Positions 1-7,957 are shown, numbered from the stretch's first letter. The stretch: 15,647 bases of DNA from JBQCHF01 sp051953655 (GCA_051953655.1 JBQCIO010000107.1:1-15647), one strand, 5' to 3'. Numbers and translations: made by a program. Notes: generated by a model from the sequence alone, not told the origin.

Positions 1-111
1 GCCGCCCGCGCGCCGCGCGCGCCCGCCGCCCGGCGCGGGCGCGGCCGGGCCCCGCCCCCCCCCCCGGCCCCCCCCCCCCCCCCCCCCCCCCCGGGGGGGA
101 GGGGGCGGGGG
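1..111. other. Low-complexity G/C sequence at window edge
   Basis: This stretch is almost only G and C: CG/GC alternation at 1-50, 11 C at 55-65, an uninterrupted run of 25 C at 68-92, then 7 G at 93-99. No open frame in it has a credible start or a domain. Such a run at the very edge of a window looks more like an assembly or sequencing artefact at a contig end than biology, although a real homopolymer cannot be excluded. Confidence 0.6.
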
Positions 112-139
112 GCGGGGTCCCGCGTCAGGCGGGCCCCGC
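112..139 (-). terminator. Hairpin downstream of the CocE-type hydrolase gene
   Basis: GCGGGG at 112-117 and CCC at 119-121 pair with GGG at 131-133 and CCCCGC at 134-139. This gives a 9-bp GC stem with one bulged T and a 9-nt loop. It lies 29 nt beyond the stop codon of the minus-strand hydrolase gene, where a terminator is expected. There is no U-tract, which is usual for high-GC actinobacteria. The adjacent low-quality sequence lowers confidence. Confidence 0.45.
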
Positions 140-168
140 ACCTGTCATCCCTGCGTGCACGTCACCGG

Positions 169-1845
169 TCAGTGAGCCAGGGCGCGCACGTCCAGCAGGA
201 GGCTGCTCGCACGGTCCGGCCCGCAGTGCACGGCCAGCGTGCCGCGCGGGCTGTTCCGGTAGCCGGCGGGGAGCTGCCCGCGCAGCGGGTCCCGTGGCAC
301 CGGCCAGTGCCCGGTGAGCTCCAGGCGCAGCACCTCGCCGGCGCGGAACCGGGTGGCGTGGGGGAGCAGGGCGATCTGCACCGGCACGACCTCGCCCGGC
401 GCCAGCGGCTCGGCGCGGTCGTGCCGGTGTACCGGCTGGGTGGGCGTGGACAGCGCGTCCTCCAGCTCGCGGTGCGCGGCACGCTGCCACCCGACACTGA
501 CCCCGTCGAGGGGGAAGCCGTAGCTCCCCTCGAAGGTGACCTCGCGGCCGTCCCGCAGCTTGCGGACCCGGGCGAACAGCAGCGGGTCGTCGGTGCCGGT
601 GGCCGAGACGTGCACGGTGAGCGCCATCGGGCCGATGACGTCGACGTCCTCGGGCAGCTCCCAGTCCCAGTGCAGCCCGCCCCTGCGCAGGTCGACCGAC
701 GACGTCGACGGCCCGGTCGCAGCCTGCTCGCGGAGCAGGCTGCCGTCGTGCAGGTGGAGGCGGCGCCGCTGCAGCCCTTGCGTGGGCGGCCAGGTGTCGG
801 CCATGACGACCTCCACCGGCTCGGGTCCCGCCTCGTGCACGGCGATGCGCGCGGCCGGGCGCCGGTCCCAGCCGTTGTCCTCGCCCTTGAGGACGTGGTC
901 GAAGAAGCGCCGGCGCTCCTCGGTCGCCGACGGGCTGTAGTAGTGCGACCACTTGCCATCTCGGTGGGTGTAGAGCCACTTGCGGGCCGAGCCGGCTCGG
1001 CGGAACGCCTCGAACGAGCCGCGGCTGTGCAGCAGGTGGTCGGAGAAGCTGGCGCAGACCAGCATCGGCACCTCGATGCGCTCCAGCTCGGGCGTGTGCT
1101 CGCGGTACCAGTCGTCCAGGTCCGGCTTGGCCCGGAACTCCTTGCGGGGGTTGCTGGCGATGCGGGCCGCGTGCGCGGTGACGTTGCCCCACACGATGCT
1201 GAAGCCGTCCTCACGCACGCCGCCGGGGTAGGCGAAGTCGCGGTAGACGTCGGTGAAGCCCTCCCAGGGGCAGATCGCGGCCAGGTGCGGCGGGCGCAGG
1301 GCGGCCACCCGGTACTGGCTGATCGCGAGGTAGGACACCCCGTCCAGGCCCACCTTGCCGGTGCACCACGGCTGCGCGGCCACCCACTCGATGAGGTCGG
1401 CGTAGTCGCGGGCCTCCTGCTCGGACAGCAGGTCGTCGACGCCGTCGGAGGTGCCCCCGCCGCGCAGGTCGGCGTTCACCACCGCGTAGCCGTGCGAGAC
1501 CCAGTAGGCCGGGTCCGGCGCCTCCCAGCTGGTCCGGTCGCTGAACCGGACCGGCTGGGGCTGCGGGAAGATGCGGTACTGGAAGTTCACCCCGCGCCCG
1601 CTGCGCGTGCCGGCCGGCACCTTGTCCTTGCCGTAGGGGTGGGCGGACATGACGACCGGCACGGGCGTGTCGTGCAGCGGCCGGAAGACGTTGAGCCGCA
1701 GGGTCGTGCCGTCCCGGACCTCGACGGCGACGTCGTGCTCGATCCGCATCGGTGGCGCTGGGGTCACCTGCACCCGCGGGCGCAGCGCGTTGGTCACGCG
1801 CCGCCGCGCCCACCCGGCGCGGCCGGGTCCGGTCTGCTTCCTCAT
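169..1845 (-). CDS. CocE/NonD family (X-Pro dipeptidyl-peptidase-like) serine hydrolase
   Basis: The product has 558 residues and no signal peptide or membrane segment, so it is probably a cytosolic alpha/beta hydrolase. The family cleaves esters and amides (cocaine esterase, cephalosporin acylases, X-Pro peptidases); the substrate here is unknown. The N-terminal half carries the typical blocks: LRLNVFRP (about 49-56), MSAHPYGKDK (66-75), VNADLRGGGTSDG (123-135) and the nucleophile motif GLDGVSYLA with Ser171. Asp269 (in FSDHLLH) and His294 (in YTHRDGKW) are the likely other triad members. The C-terminal part from about residue 340 fits the jelly-roll domain of the family (DLRRGGLHWDWELP, then a late SLLLDVRAL). 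The start is supported by GAGGGAGGG three bases upstream; an internal Met33 has no such site. The gene is divergent from a TetR regulator, which suggests local control. Odd point: GVSYLA in place of the usual GxSYxG. Confidence 0.85.
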   Translation of the reverse strand: MRKQTGPGRAGWARRRVTNALRPRVQVTPAPPMRIEHDVAVEVRDGTTLRLNVFRPLHDTPVPVVMSAHPYGKDKVPAGTRSGRGVNFQYRIFPQPQPVRFSDRTSWEAPDPAYWVSHGYAVVNADLRGGGTSDGVDDLLSEQEARDYADLIEWVAAQPWCTGKVGLDGVSYLAISQYRVAALRPPHLAAICPWEGFTDVYRDFAYPGGVREDGFSIVWGNVTAHAARIASNPRKEFRAKPDLDDWYREHTPELERIEVPMLVCASFSDHLLHSRGSFEAFRRAGSARKWLYTHRDGKWSHYYSPSATEERRRFFDHVLKGEDNGWDRRPAARIAVHEAGPEPVEVVMADTWPPTQGLQRRRLHLHDGSLLREQAATGPSTSSVDLRRGGLHWDWELPEDVDVIGPMALTVHVSATGTDDPLLFARVRKLRDGREVTFEGSYGFPLDGVSVGWQRAAHRELEDALSTPTQPVHRHDRAEPLAPGEVVPVQIALLPHATRFRAGEVLRLELTGHWPVPRDPLRGQLPAGYRNSPRGTLAVHCGPDRASSLLLDVRALAH

Positions 1846-1853
1846 CGTCCCTC

Positions 1854-1899
1854 CCTCGCCGGGCCGTCCCGTCCGGCGGCCCGCTCCCCTCCGGCGAGG
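1854..1899. repeat. Perfect 9-bp inverted repeat in the hydrolase/tetR intergenic region
   Basis: CCTCGCCGG at 1854-1862 and CCGGCGAGG at 1891-1899 are exact reverse complements separated by 28 bases. The arm nearer the hydrolase gene overlaps its Shine-Dalgarno sequence (1849-1857). In an mRNA starting upstream of 1899 the arms could pair and hide the ribosome site. If transcription starts near 1893, as the promoter proposed next to it implies, the upstream arm would be cut short and a DNA-level (operator) role becomes likelier. Confidence 0.5.
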
Positions 1900-1929
1900 A
1901 CGGTAGGGCCGCCGTGATCTACTTGTCGA
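1900..1929 (-). promoter_or_regulatory. Candidate sigma-A-like promoter for the hydrolase gene
   Basis: Read on the minus strand, TCGACA (plus 1924-1929; five of six matches to TTGACA) and TACCGT (plus 1900-1905; TAnnnT) are 18 bases apart. Transcription would start near 1893 and give a leader of about 48 nt. The neighbouring segment at 1918-1945 is the most AT-rich stretch of the left part and probably also holds the tetR promoter, for which no clear boxes are seen. Confidence 0.35.
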
Positions 1930-1959
1930 ATGACCTATTTACCGGGCCGGGGAGCAGGG

Positions 1960-2625
1960 GTGGTGGCGGAGCAGGTAGGGCGCCCGCGCCGCGGACCGGG
2001 CCGGCCCCGTGCCGCCGAGGGACCGGTCCTTCGCCGGGAGGACCTGCTGGCCGCGGCGGCGCGGGAGTTCGCCAAGGGCTACGCGCAGACCAGCGTCCGC
2101 GCGCTGGCCCGCGAGCTCGGGGTCAGCCTGGCCGCGGTGCAGCACCACGCGCCGACCAAGGAGTCGTTGCTGGACGCGGTGATGGCCGAGGTGGTGCTCC
2201 CGCAGATGCGGGCCGACCGCAGCCGGCTCGAGCAGGCCGCGCGGGAGCGGGCCGGCGAGCGGCCCGACGTCGAGGCCCTCGTGCTCGGCCGGATCCGCTC
2301 GCTCGTCCTGCACGGCGCGGTCGTCGCCGGCGTGCTGCTCGACGACGGGCCCGGCGCGCAGCCGCGGCGTGCCCGGGTGCTCGCCGCCGTCGACCCCGAG
2401 CGGCTGGCCGTGCTGGCGGTGCTCGACCGGCTGGCCGACCTCGGGGTCATCCGCCGCGTCGACCCCGCGGTCTGGACGGTGGTGTCGCTGTTCGCCGTGC
2501 CGGCGGTGGGACGTGGCCTGTCCGTGCTGCCGCTGCTGTCGGGGCTCGGGTCCGGTCCGGACCACGGCCCCGACCAGGTGCTGTCGGGACTGGCGGACCT
2601 GCTCGTGCGCGGTCTGCTGCCCTGA
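1960..2625 (+). CDS. TetR family transcriptional regulator
   Basis: About 221 residues. After a basic tail with two GRPR motifs (about residues 7-17), the helix-turn-helix spans about 45-66: SVRALARELGVSLAAVQHH, followed by APTKESLLDAV, matching the TetR N-terminal pattern. The usual tyrosine and phenylalanine of the recognition helix (YHHF) are replaced by Q and A (QHHA). The C-terminal ligand-binding part matches no family I recognise. An in-frame ATG at 1930 exists, but its first ten codons include TTA, TAT and GCA, unlike the rest of the gene, and it has no ribosome site. GTG at 1960 (or 1963) follows GGGGAG at 1949-1954 and is preferred. The gene is divergent from the CocE-type hydrolase, so repression of that gene and of itself is the simplest role. 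It converges on the c-di-GMP gene, with a terminator between. Confidence 0.82.
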   Translation: MVAEQVGRPRRGPGRPRAAEGPVLRREDLLAAAAREFAKGYAQTSVRALARELGVSLAAVQHHAPTKESLLDAVMAEVVLPQMRADRSRLEQAARERAGERPDVEALVLGRIRSLVLHGAVVAGVLLDDGPGAQPRRARVLAAVDPERLAVLAVLDRLADLGVIRRVDPAVWTVVSLFAVPAVGRGLSVLPLLSGLGSGPDHGPDQVLSGLADLLVRGLLP

Positions 2626-2636
2626 GCCGGGCCGGC

Positions 2637-2656
2637 CCCGCCCCGGGAAGGGCGGG
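2637..2656. terminator. Bidirectional terminator hairpin between tetR and the c-di-GMP gene
   Basis: CCCGCCC at 2637-2643 and GGGCGGG at 2650-2656 form a perfect 7-bp stem with a 6-nt loop. It fills most of the 31-bp gap between two convergent stop codons and ends one base before the minus-strand stop. The symmetry allows it to act in both directions. Confidence 0.65.
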
Positions 2657-5509
2657 TCAGCGCACCGGGACGTCGTGCGGCAGCTCGGGCGCGGGACGGC
2701 CGAACAGGTAGCCCTGGAAGAGCCGGTAGCCGGCGTCGGCCAGCGCCTGCAGCTGCGCGTCGGTCTCCACGCCCTCGGCGACGACGTCGACGTCGAGGGC
2801 GTCGGCCAGCGCGCGGACCCCGCGCACCAGCGAGGTGGCGGACGCGCCGCTGGGGCCGTCGAGCGCCGCGGTGAAGGTGCGGTCCAGCTTGACCTGGTCG
2901 ATGGGGAGGGTCTGCAGCCAGGACAGGGTGGAGTAGCCGGTGCCGAAGTCGTCCAGCGCGACCCGCACGCCGAGCCGGCGCAGCGCGGCCAGCTGGTCGG
3001 CGGCGGCGGGGACGTCCAGCAGCGAGCGGCTCTCCACCACCTCGACGTGCAGGCGGTGCGGGGGCAGCCCGGAGTCGGCGAGCGACGCGCGGACGGTGTC
3101 GGTCAGGCGGGCGTCGAGCAGGGTGGCGCTGGAGAGGTTGACGGCGATGCCCAGCCCGTGGCGGTCCGCGGCGACCGCCGCGCAGGCCGAGCGCAGGGCC
3201 CAGAGGTCCAGGTCGGACATCACGCCGATCTCCTCGGCCAGCGGCAGGAACTCGGCCGGGCGCAGCAGCCCCAGCCGGGGGTGCTGCCACCGCACGAGGG
3301 CCTCGACGCCCACCGTGCGCCACCCCTCCGAGCCGGTCCCGGCCGGTCCCGATCCGCCGGTGGGGAGCTCGACCAGCGGCTGGAAGTGCAGCACGAGGTC
3401 CCGGGTGTCGCGCGCGGCGGTGAGCAGCTCGGCCTCCAGCGAGGCGGGCAGGGAGCGGGCCGCGGGGAGCAGCCAGCCGTGCTCGGCCCGCGCGACCTGG
3501 TTCCGCCCGCGCTGCTTGGCCTCGTACATGGCCCGGTCGGCCTGGCGCAGCATGGTGTCCACCCGGCCGCCGGGCCCCCGGTGCAGGGCGACGCCCACGC
3601 TGGTGGTGACCCCCAGCTCCTGGCCCTCCACCCGGAACGGCTCCTGGAAGCAGGACACCACCCGCTCGGCCAGACCCGCGGCCGCCTCCTCGTCGCGCAC
3701 CCCGGGCAGCAGCAGGGCGAACTCGTCGCCGCTGAGCCGGCCGACGAGGTCGGCCGGACGCAGGACCCCGCGCAGCCGGGCCGCGACCTGGCGCAGCAGC
3801 TCGTCACCGGCGGCGTGGCCGAGCTCGTCGTTCACCCGCTTGAACCGGTCGAGGTCGCAGAAGAGGACCGCCACCCCGTCGTCGTCGCCGGCGGCCGCCA
3901 GCAGCTCGCCGAGGGCGCGGCGGAACAGCTCCCGGTTGGGCAGCGCGGTCAGCCCGTCGTGCAGCGACTGGTGCCGCACCCGCGCGAGCAGCCGGGCGTT
4001 GAGGACGGACGTGGTGGCGTACTCGGTGACGCCCTCGAGGCGGTGCAGCAGCTCCTCGACGTCGTCCGGCCGAGCGCCGGGACGCCAGCCGGCGGTGACG
4101 ACGCCGAGCAGCTCGCCCTGGCCGAGCAGCGGCGCCGCGGCCACGCCTTCCAGGTGCAGGGCCCGCAGCAGCTCGCGCAGCACCGGGGTCGGCTGCTCGT
4201 CGGTGATGACCGTCGCCCGCTGGCGGGTCAGCATCTCCACCAGCTCGGGGGTGTCGTCGGCGCGGATGGGCTCGGCGACGAACAGCTCGTGCTCGGCCGG
4301 CGTGAGACCTCCGCTGGCCGCCGCTCTCAGGGCGCCGGTGCCGGGCTCCCAGTACAGGACCGAGGAGGTGTCGCCTCCGGCGATGTCCGGCAGCAGCCGG
4401 GCGACGACCTCGGCGATCTCCTGCTCGTCGGTCGCCGAGCGCAGCTCGTGGGCGAGCTGCAGCAGCGCCTCGGAGCGGCTCTGGTCGCGCCGGGTCTCCT
4501 CGAGCGCCAGCAGCAGGTCCAGGGCGGCCGCGGCGTGCCGGGCGTAGGCCTGCAGCAGCGCGTGCTCGTCGCCCGGGCCCTGCTGCCCCTCGGGGTAGAG
4601 CGCCGCCAAGCGGCCGTGCTCACGACGGCTGGACGCGACCGGGACCACCACCGCGCTCAGGCCGAGGTCCTCGCCGGCGAGCAGCCGGGCGGCGAGGCGC
4701 TCGACGTCGCGCTCGGCCAGTCCCTGCGCGTGCACCAGGGCCGGCCCCTTGCCCGGGCGGGTGACCGCCAGCAGGTGCGCCGGGGCCAGCACGGCCTGCG
4801 CCGCGCGGCTGGTGATGCTCTCCACGACCGACTGCACGTCGTCGCCGGCCACGAGGTCGGCGGCGGCCAGCTGCAGCGCCTCGAGCTGGCCGCGCAGCGC
4901 CAGCAGCTCCCGGTCGACCTCCGACTCCGCCCGGTGCCACCAGCGCCGGCGCCGCTGCCAGGTCAGGTGGTAGACGCACGCGGGGGCGCCGTCGGACTCG
5001 CACTCGTCGTGCACCAGGCGGGCCGGTGGCAGCCCGAACACCTGCGGCACGAGGGTGATGAGCCCCTGCGCGTACAGGCAGTCCAGCCGGGAGTGCTGGT
5101 AGCCGGGCCGCAGGGTGTACCGCACGGTCGCGTGCGTCGGGCCGCTCTCGAGCACCTCCATCGTGGAGGTGGTGGAGAACTTCGGCACGGCCCGGGGGAG
5201 CTGGCCGTAGACGACGGCCGGGGAGCCGAGGGAGCGCAGGACCAGCACGAGGGAGTGGTTGAGCCCGCTGCGCAGGGCCGTCTCGCCCATCGCGAAGGTG
5301 CACATCGGGTCGCCGAGGACCTCGACGGCGGCCTCGAACAGGCGGATGCGGACGTCGTAGCTGAACCAGTTCGTCTCGTCGCGCAGCTCGTCAGCGGTCA
5401 CCGGCACCTGGGCACGCCGCAGCAGCTCCGCCACGCCGTCCGCGCCCGCGCGCTCCTCGACGTAGCGCAGCACCAGGCCGGTGGTCACACCGGACGTCTC
5501 CCGCTGCAT
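2657..5509 (-). CDS. V4R-like/GAF/GAF/GGDEF/EAL cyclic-di-GMP turnover protein
   Basis: The product has 950 residues and no membrane segments. Residues 1-185 resemble the V4R/heme-NO-binding superfamily: the block ends with HDECESDGAPAC, like the E-C-x(n)-G-x(n)-C signature of V4R domains. This assignment is by pattern only. Two GAF-like regions follow at about 200-335 and 345-500. The GGDEF domain (about 510-675) has DLDRFKRVND, the active-site variant SGDEF (593-597) and an inhibitory RxxD site (584-587) five residues before it. The EAL domain (about 700-940) has EAL (736-738), N791 in NLSS, E823, DDFGTG (853-858), K874, E912 and Q932, so every phosphodiesterase metal or catalytic residue I can check is present. 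It probably makes and/or degrades c-di-GMP in response to a small ligand sensed at the N-terminus. ATG at 5509 sits 7 nt after GGGGAG. A GTG two codons upstream (5515) is only one base from that site, so it is less likely. Confidence 0.9.
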   Translation of the reverse strand: MQRETSGVTTGLVLRYVEERAGADGVAELLRRAQVPVTADELRDETNWFSYDVRIRLFEAAVEVLGDPMCTFAMGETALRSGLNHSLVLVLRSLGSPAVVYGQLPRAVPKFSTTSTMEVLESGPTHATVRYTLRPGYQHSRLDCLYAQGLITLVPQVFGLPPARLVHDECESDGAPACVYHLTWQRRRRWWHRAESEVDRELLALRGQLEALQLAAADLVAGDDVQSVVESITSRAAQAVLAPAHLLAVTRPGKGPALVHAQGLAERDVERLAARLLAGEDLGLSAVVVPVASSRREHGRLAALYPEGQQGPGDEHALLQAYARHAAAALDLLLALEETRRDQSRSEALLQLAHELRSATDEQEIAEVVARLLPDIAGGDTSSVLYWEPGTGALRAAASGGLTPAEHELFVAEPIRADDTPELVEMLTRQRATVITDEQPTPVLRELLRALHLEGVAAAPLLGQGELLGVVTAGWRPGARPDDVEELLHRLEGVTEYATTSVLNARLLARVRHQSLHDGLTALPNRELFRRALGELLAAAGDDDGVAVLFCDLDRFKRVNDELGHAAGDELLRQVAARLRGVLRPADLVGRLSGDEFALLLPGVRDEEAAAGLAERVVSCFQEPFRVEGQELGVTTSVGVALHRGPGGRVDTMLRQADRAMYEAKQRGRNQVARAEHGWLLPAARSLPASLEAELLTAARDTRDLVLHFQPLVELPTGGSGPAGTGSEGWRTVGVEALVRWQHPRLGLLRPAEFLPLAEEIGVMSDLDLWALRSACAAVAADRHGLGIAVNLSSATLLDARLTDTVRASLADSGLPPHRLHVEVVESRSLLDVPAAADQLAALRRLGVRVALDDFGTGYSTLSWLQTLPIDQVKLDRTFTAALDGPSGASATSLVRGVRALADALDVDVVAEGVETDAQLQALADAGYRLFQGYLFGRPAPELPHDVPVR

Positions 5510-5597
5510 CCACACGCTCCCCGTGTCCCTGGCTATGTCGGCAGGATGGGGGCGGACCTGAGGCGGTGGGCGTCAGGGGTACCCGAGCGGAGCTGAC

Positions 5598-6785
5598 GTG
5601 CGCACGGACATCTACGACGACCTCGGCCGGGAGCTGGAGCAGATCCGCGCTGCGGGGCTGCGCAAGAGCGAGCGTGCGCTGGCGACGGCGCAGGGCGTCC
5701 ACGTGGCCGCCGGCGGCCAGAAGGCGCTCAACTTCTGCGCCAACAACTACCTCGGGCTGGCCGACGACCCCTCGGTGGTGCGGGCCGCGCACGAGGCGCT
5801 GGACCGGTGGGGCTTCGGGATGGCCAGCGTCCGCTTCATCTGCGGCACGCAGGAGCTGCACCACGCGCTGGAGCGCCGGCTCAGCGAGTTCCTCGGCACC
5901 GAGGAGACGCTGCTCTACTCCTCCTGCTTCGACGCCAACGGCGGCGTCTTCGAGGCGCTGTTCGACGAGCGCGACGCGATCATCTCCGACGCGCTCAACC
6001 ACGCCTCGCTCATCGACGGCATCCGGCTGTCCAAGGCGGCCCGGCACCGCTACGCCAACGGGGACATGGTCGAGCTCGAGCGCGCCCTGCAGCAGGCGGC
6101 CGGGGCCCGGCGCCGGGTGGTCGTGACCGACGGCGTCTTCTCCATGGACGGCTCGTTCGCCCCGCTGCCGGAGATCTGCCGCCTGGCCGACCGCTACGAC
6201 GCCCTGGTCATGGTGGACGACTCCCATGCCACCGGCTTCGTCGGCCCGACCGGACGCGGGACCGCCGAGCTGCTGGGCGTGCAGGACCGGGTCGACATCC
6301 TCACCGGGACCCTTGGCAAGGCCCTGGGCGGAGCGGCCGGCGGCTACGTGAGCGCGGCGGCCCGGGTGATCGAGATGCTGCGCCAGCGCTCCCGTCCCTA
6401 CCTGTTCTCCAACGCCCTGCCCCCGGCGGTGGTCGCCGGCTCCCTGCGCGCCCTGGAGCTCGTGGCCTCGGCGCAGGACCGCCGGCTGCGGCTCGGGCGG
6501 AACGCCGAGCTGTTCCGCCGGCTGATGACCGGCGCCGGCTTCGAGCTGCTGCCGGGCTCGCACCCCATCGTCCCGGTGATGTTCCGCGGCGACGACGGCG
6601 CGGCGCAGGCCTCGCGCCTGGCCGCGGGGCTGCTGGACCGCGGGGTCTTCGTGACCGCGTTCTCCTACCCGGTCGTCCCGCGGGGGCAGGCGCGGATCCG
6701 CACCCAGCTGTCCAGCGCGCACACCGAGACCGACATCCGCGCGTGCGTGCAGGCGTTCGTCGAGGCCCGGGACAGCCTGTCCTGA
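5598..6785 (+). CDS. kbl: Glycine C-acetyltransferase (2-amino-3-ketobutyrate CoA ligase)
   Basis: This PLP enzyme of the alpha-oxoamine synthase family splits 2-amino-3-ketobutyrate with CoA into glycine and acetyl-CoA, the second step of threonine degradation. The 395 residues match the usual length of about 398. Diagnostic blocks identical or nearly so to E. coli Kbl as I remember it: NFCANNYLGLA (45-55), FGMASVRFICGTQ (73-85), YSSCFDANGG (107-116), SDALNHASLIDGIRL (130-144), MVDDSHATGFVG (205-216), TGTLGKALGG with PLP lysine K241, and RQRSRPYLFSN. The GTG start follows GGAG at 5587 or so. The gene is divergent from the c-di-GMP gene across an 88-bp gap in which I see no convincing promoter boxes, and it converges on the PRISE gene. 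Unlike the common tdh-kbl arrangement, no threonine 3-dehydrogenase adjoins it. Confidence 0.95.
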   Translation: MRTDIYDDLGRELEQIRAAGLRKSERALATAQGVHVAAGGQKALNFCANNYLGLADDPSVVRAAHEALDRWGFGMASVRFICGTQELHHALERRLSEFLGTEETLLYSSCFDANGGVFEALFDERDAIISDALNHASLIDGIRLSKAARHRYANGDMVELERALQQAAGARRRVVVTDGVFSMDGSFAPLPEICRLADRYDALVMVDDSHATGFVGPTGRGTAELLGVQDRVDILTGTLGKALGGAAGGYVSAAARVIEMLRQRSRPYLFSNALPPAVVAGSLRALELVASAQDRRLRLGRNAELFRRLMTGAGFELLPGSHPIVPVMFRGDDGAAQASRLAAGLLDRGVFVTAFSYPVVPRGQARIRTQLSSAHTETDIRACVQAFVEARDSLS

Positions 6786-6799
6786 CGTTGCCGCCCGGG

Positions 6800-6854
6800 C
6801 CTCACGTCGGCCTCACTCCGGCGTCACTCCGGCCTTGCGTCGGCGTCACTTCGG
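6800..6854. repeat. Five imperfect 11-bp tandem repeats between convergent kbl and the PRISE gene
   Basis: Units at 6800, 6811, 6822, 6833 and 6844 read CCTCACGTCGG, CCTCACTCCGG, CGTCACTCCGG, CCTTGCGTCGG and CGTCACTTCGG. All five end in CGG and follow an exact 11-bp period. The last unit includes the PRISE stop codon (6846-6848) and its final codons. The array fills most of the 60-bp convergent gap. No long terminator stem is obvious, so the array may replace one or may be a slippage product. Confidence 0.75.
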
Positions 6855-7913
6855 CGGGATGACCTTGGCCTCGCGCAGCTGGTCGAAGAGGTCGAGGAAG
6901 GAGCGGGCCGAGTCCTGGTAGTCCAGGAAGCCGAGCGCACGGCTCTTGGACATCGAGGCGAACGTCTCCACCGGTCGCCCGAGGTCGGCGTCGGTGTGCC
7001 ACCACGAGGCGAGGTCCGTGGCCGCGTGCGCCTCGAGGCCGTGCTCGGAGACCAGCTGCGCCCAGACGTCGTCCGCGTGCGCCAGCCGTCCGTCGAGCGG
7101 GTCGGGCTCGGCGCCCGGACCCACCGCCTCGACGCCGAAGTACTCGGCCAGCCGCGGCCACATCTGGCGCCACCGGAACACGTCGCCGTTCACCGTGTTG
7201 AAGGCCTGGTTCCGTGCCGCGGGCTCGGTGGCGGACCAGACCACGTGCCGGCCCAGCAGTCGCGCGTCGGTGATGTCGGTGACGCCGTTCCACTGCTGCT
7301 GGCTGCCGGGGAACATGAACGGCTCGCCGGTGGCGCGGGCGATGCTGCCGTAGATCGCCAGGGTGACGCCCATGTTCATCGCGTTGCCCAGCGCGTAGCC
7401 GATCATCGTGTGCGGGCGGTGCACGGACCAGGAGAAGCCCTGACGCTCTGCCTCGGCGAACAGGATGTCCTCCTGCTCGTAGTAGAAGTTCTGGTAGGGC
7501 AGCCGCTCCTGGCCCTCGTGGAAGGGGGTGTCGGCAGGCGTCTTGGCGTAGGCCTCGAACGGGCCGAGGTAGTGCTTCAGGCCGGTCACCAGCACCGCGT
7601 GCTCCAGCTCGGTGGTCTCGCCGAGCGCGCCCAGCGTGTTCGCCAGCATCGCGCCGTTCACCCGGCAGTTCTCGGCCTCGGTGTCCTGACGCGCCCAGGT
7701 CGTGAAGAAGAGGTGGCTGACCCCCAGGTCCTTCACGGCCTCCGTCACCGACGCACGGTCCATCACGTCGGCGTACACGTGACGGACGCCGGGGATCTGG
7801 TAGCGCGGCGCACGAGACAGCCCGGCCACGTCCCAGCCCTGTGCGAGCAGGGCCTGGGCGGTGTTGTAGCCACCGATACCGGTGACGCCGACGACGAGCG
7901 CGGTCCGCGCCAT
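6846..7913 (-). CDS. PRISE-family (progesterone 5-beta-reductase/iridoid synthase-like) SDR reductase
   Basis: 355 residues. An extended SDR with the Rossmann motif GVTGIGG (9-15). It carries the specific PRISE signatures: FFTTWARQDTEAENC (69-83), VTGLKHYLGPFEAY (109-122) with the catalytic-type Lys113, and NFYYEQED (142-149) with Tyr145. The Lys-to-Tyr distance (32) equals that of plant P5-beta-R (K147/Y179). It then has SVHRP and NTVNGDVFRWRQMW, all collinear with plant enzymes. Family members use NADPH to reduce activated C=C bonds of enones; the bacterial substrate here is unknown. The frame is open further upstream, but ATG at 7913 follows AGGAG by five bases and begins directly at the Rossmann strand, so it is chosen. 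The gene is divergent from the SDR/XRE-cupin pair with 155 bp between. Generic databases may label it only as an NAD-dependent epimerase/dehydratase. Confidence 0.88.
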   Translation of the reverse strand: MARTALVVGVTGIGGYNTAQALLAQGWDVAGLSRAPRYQIPGVRHVYADVMDRASVTEAVKDLGVSHLFFTTWARQDTEAENCRVNGAMLANTLGALGETTELEHAVLVTGLKHYLGPFEAYAKTPADTPFHEGQERLPYQNFYYEQEDILFAEAERQGFSWSVHRPHTMIGYALGNAMNMGVTLAIYGSIARATGEPFMFPGSQQQWNGVTDITDARLLGRHVVWSATEPAARNQAFNTVNGDVFRWRQMWPRLAEYFGVEAVGPGAEPDPLDGRLAHADDVWAQLVSEHGLEAHAATDLASWWHTDADLGRPVETFASMSKSRALGFLDYQDSARSFLDLFDQLREAKVIPPK

Positions 7914-7957
7914 GGGAGCTCCTGGGTGCTGAGGGGATCGCTGGGGGAGGTGCCCGA

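Noticed and set aside
172..1917. 581-codon plus-strand frame opposite the hydrolase
   Set aside because: No motif or ribosome site; explained by the GC-rich complement of the hydrolase gene.
2369..5596. Very long open frame on the plus strand opposite the c-di-GMP gene
   Set aside because: Low-complexity Gly/Arg/Gln/Val-rich translation without domains. It mirrors a real gene with complete GGDEF and EAL motifs; such shadows are expected at this GC content.
6786..6845. CRISPR-like reading of the 11-bp repeats
   Set aside because: Units are short and directly adjacent with no spacers, and no cas gene is present.
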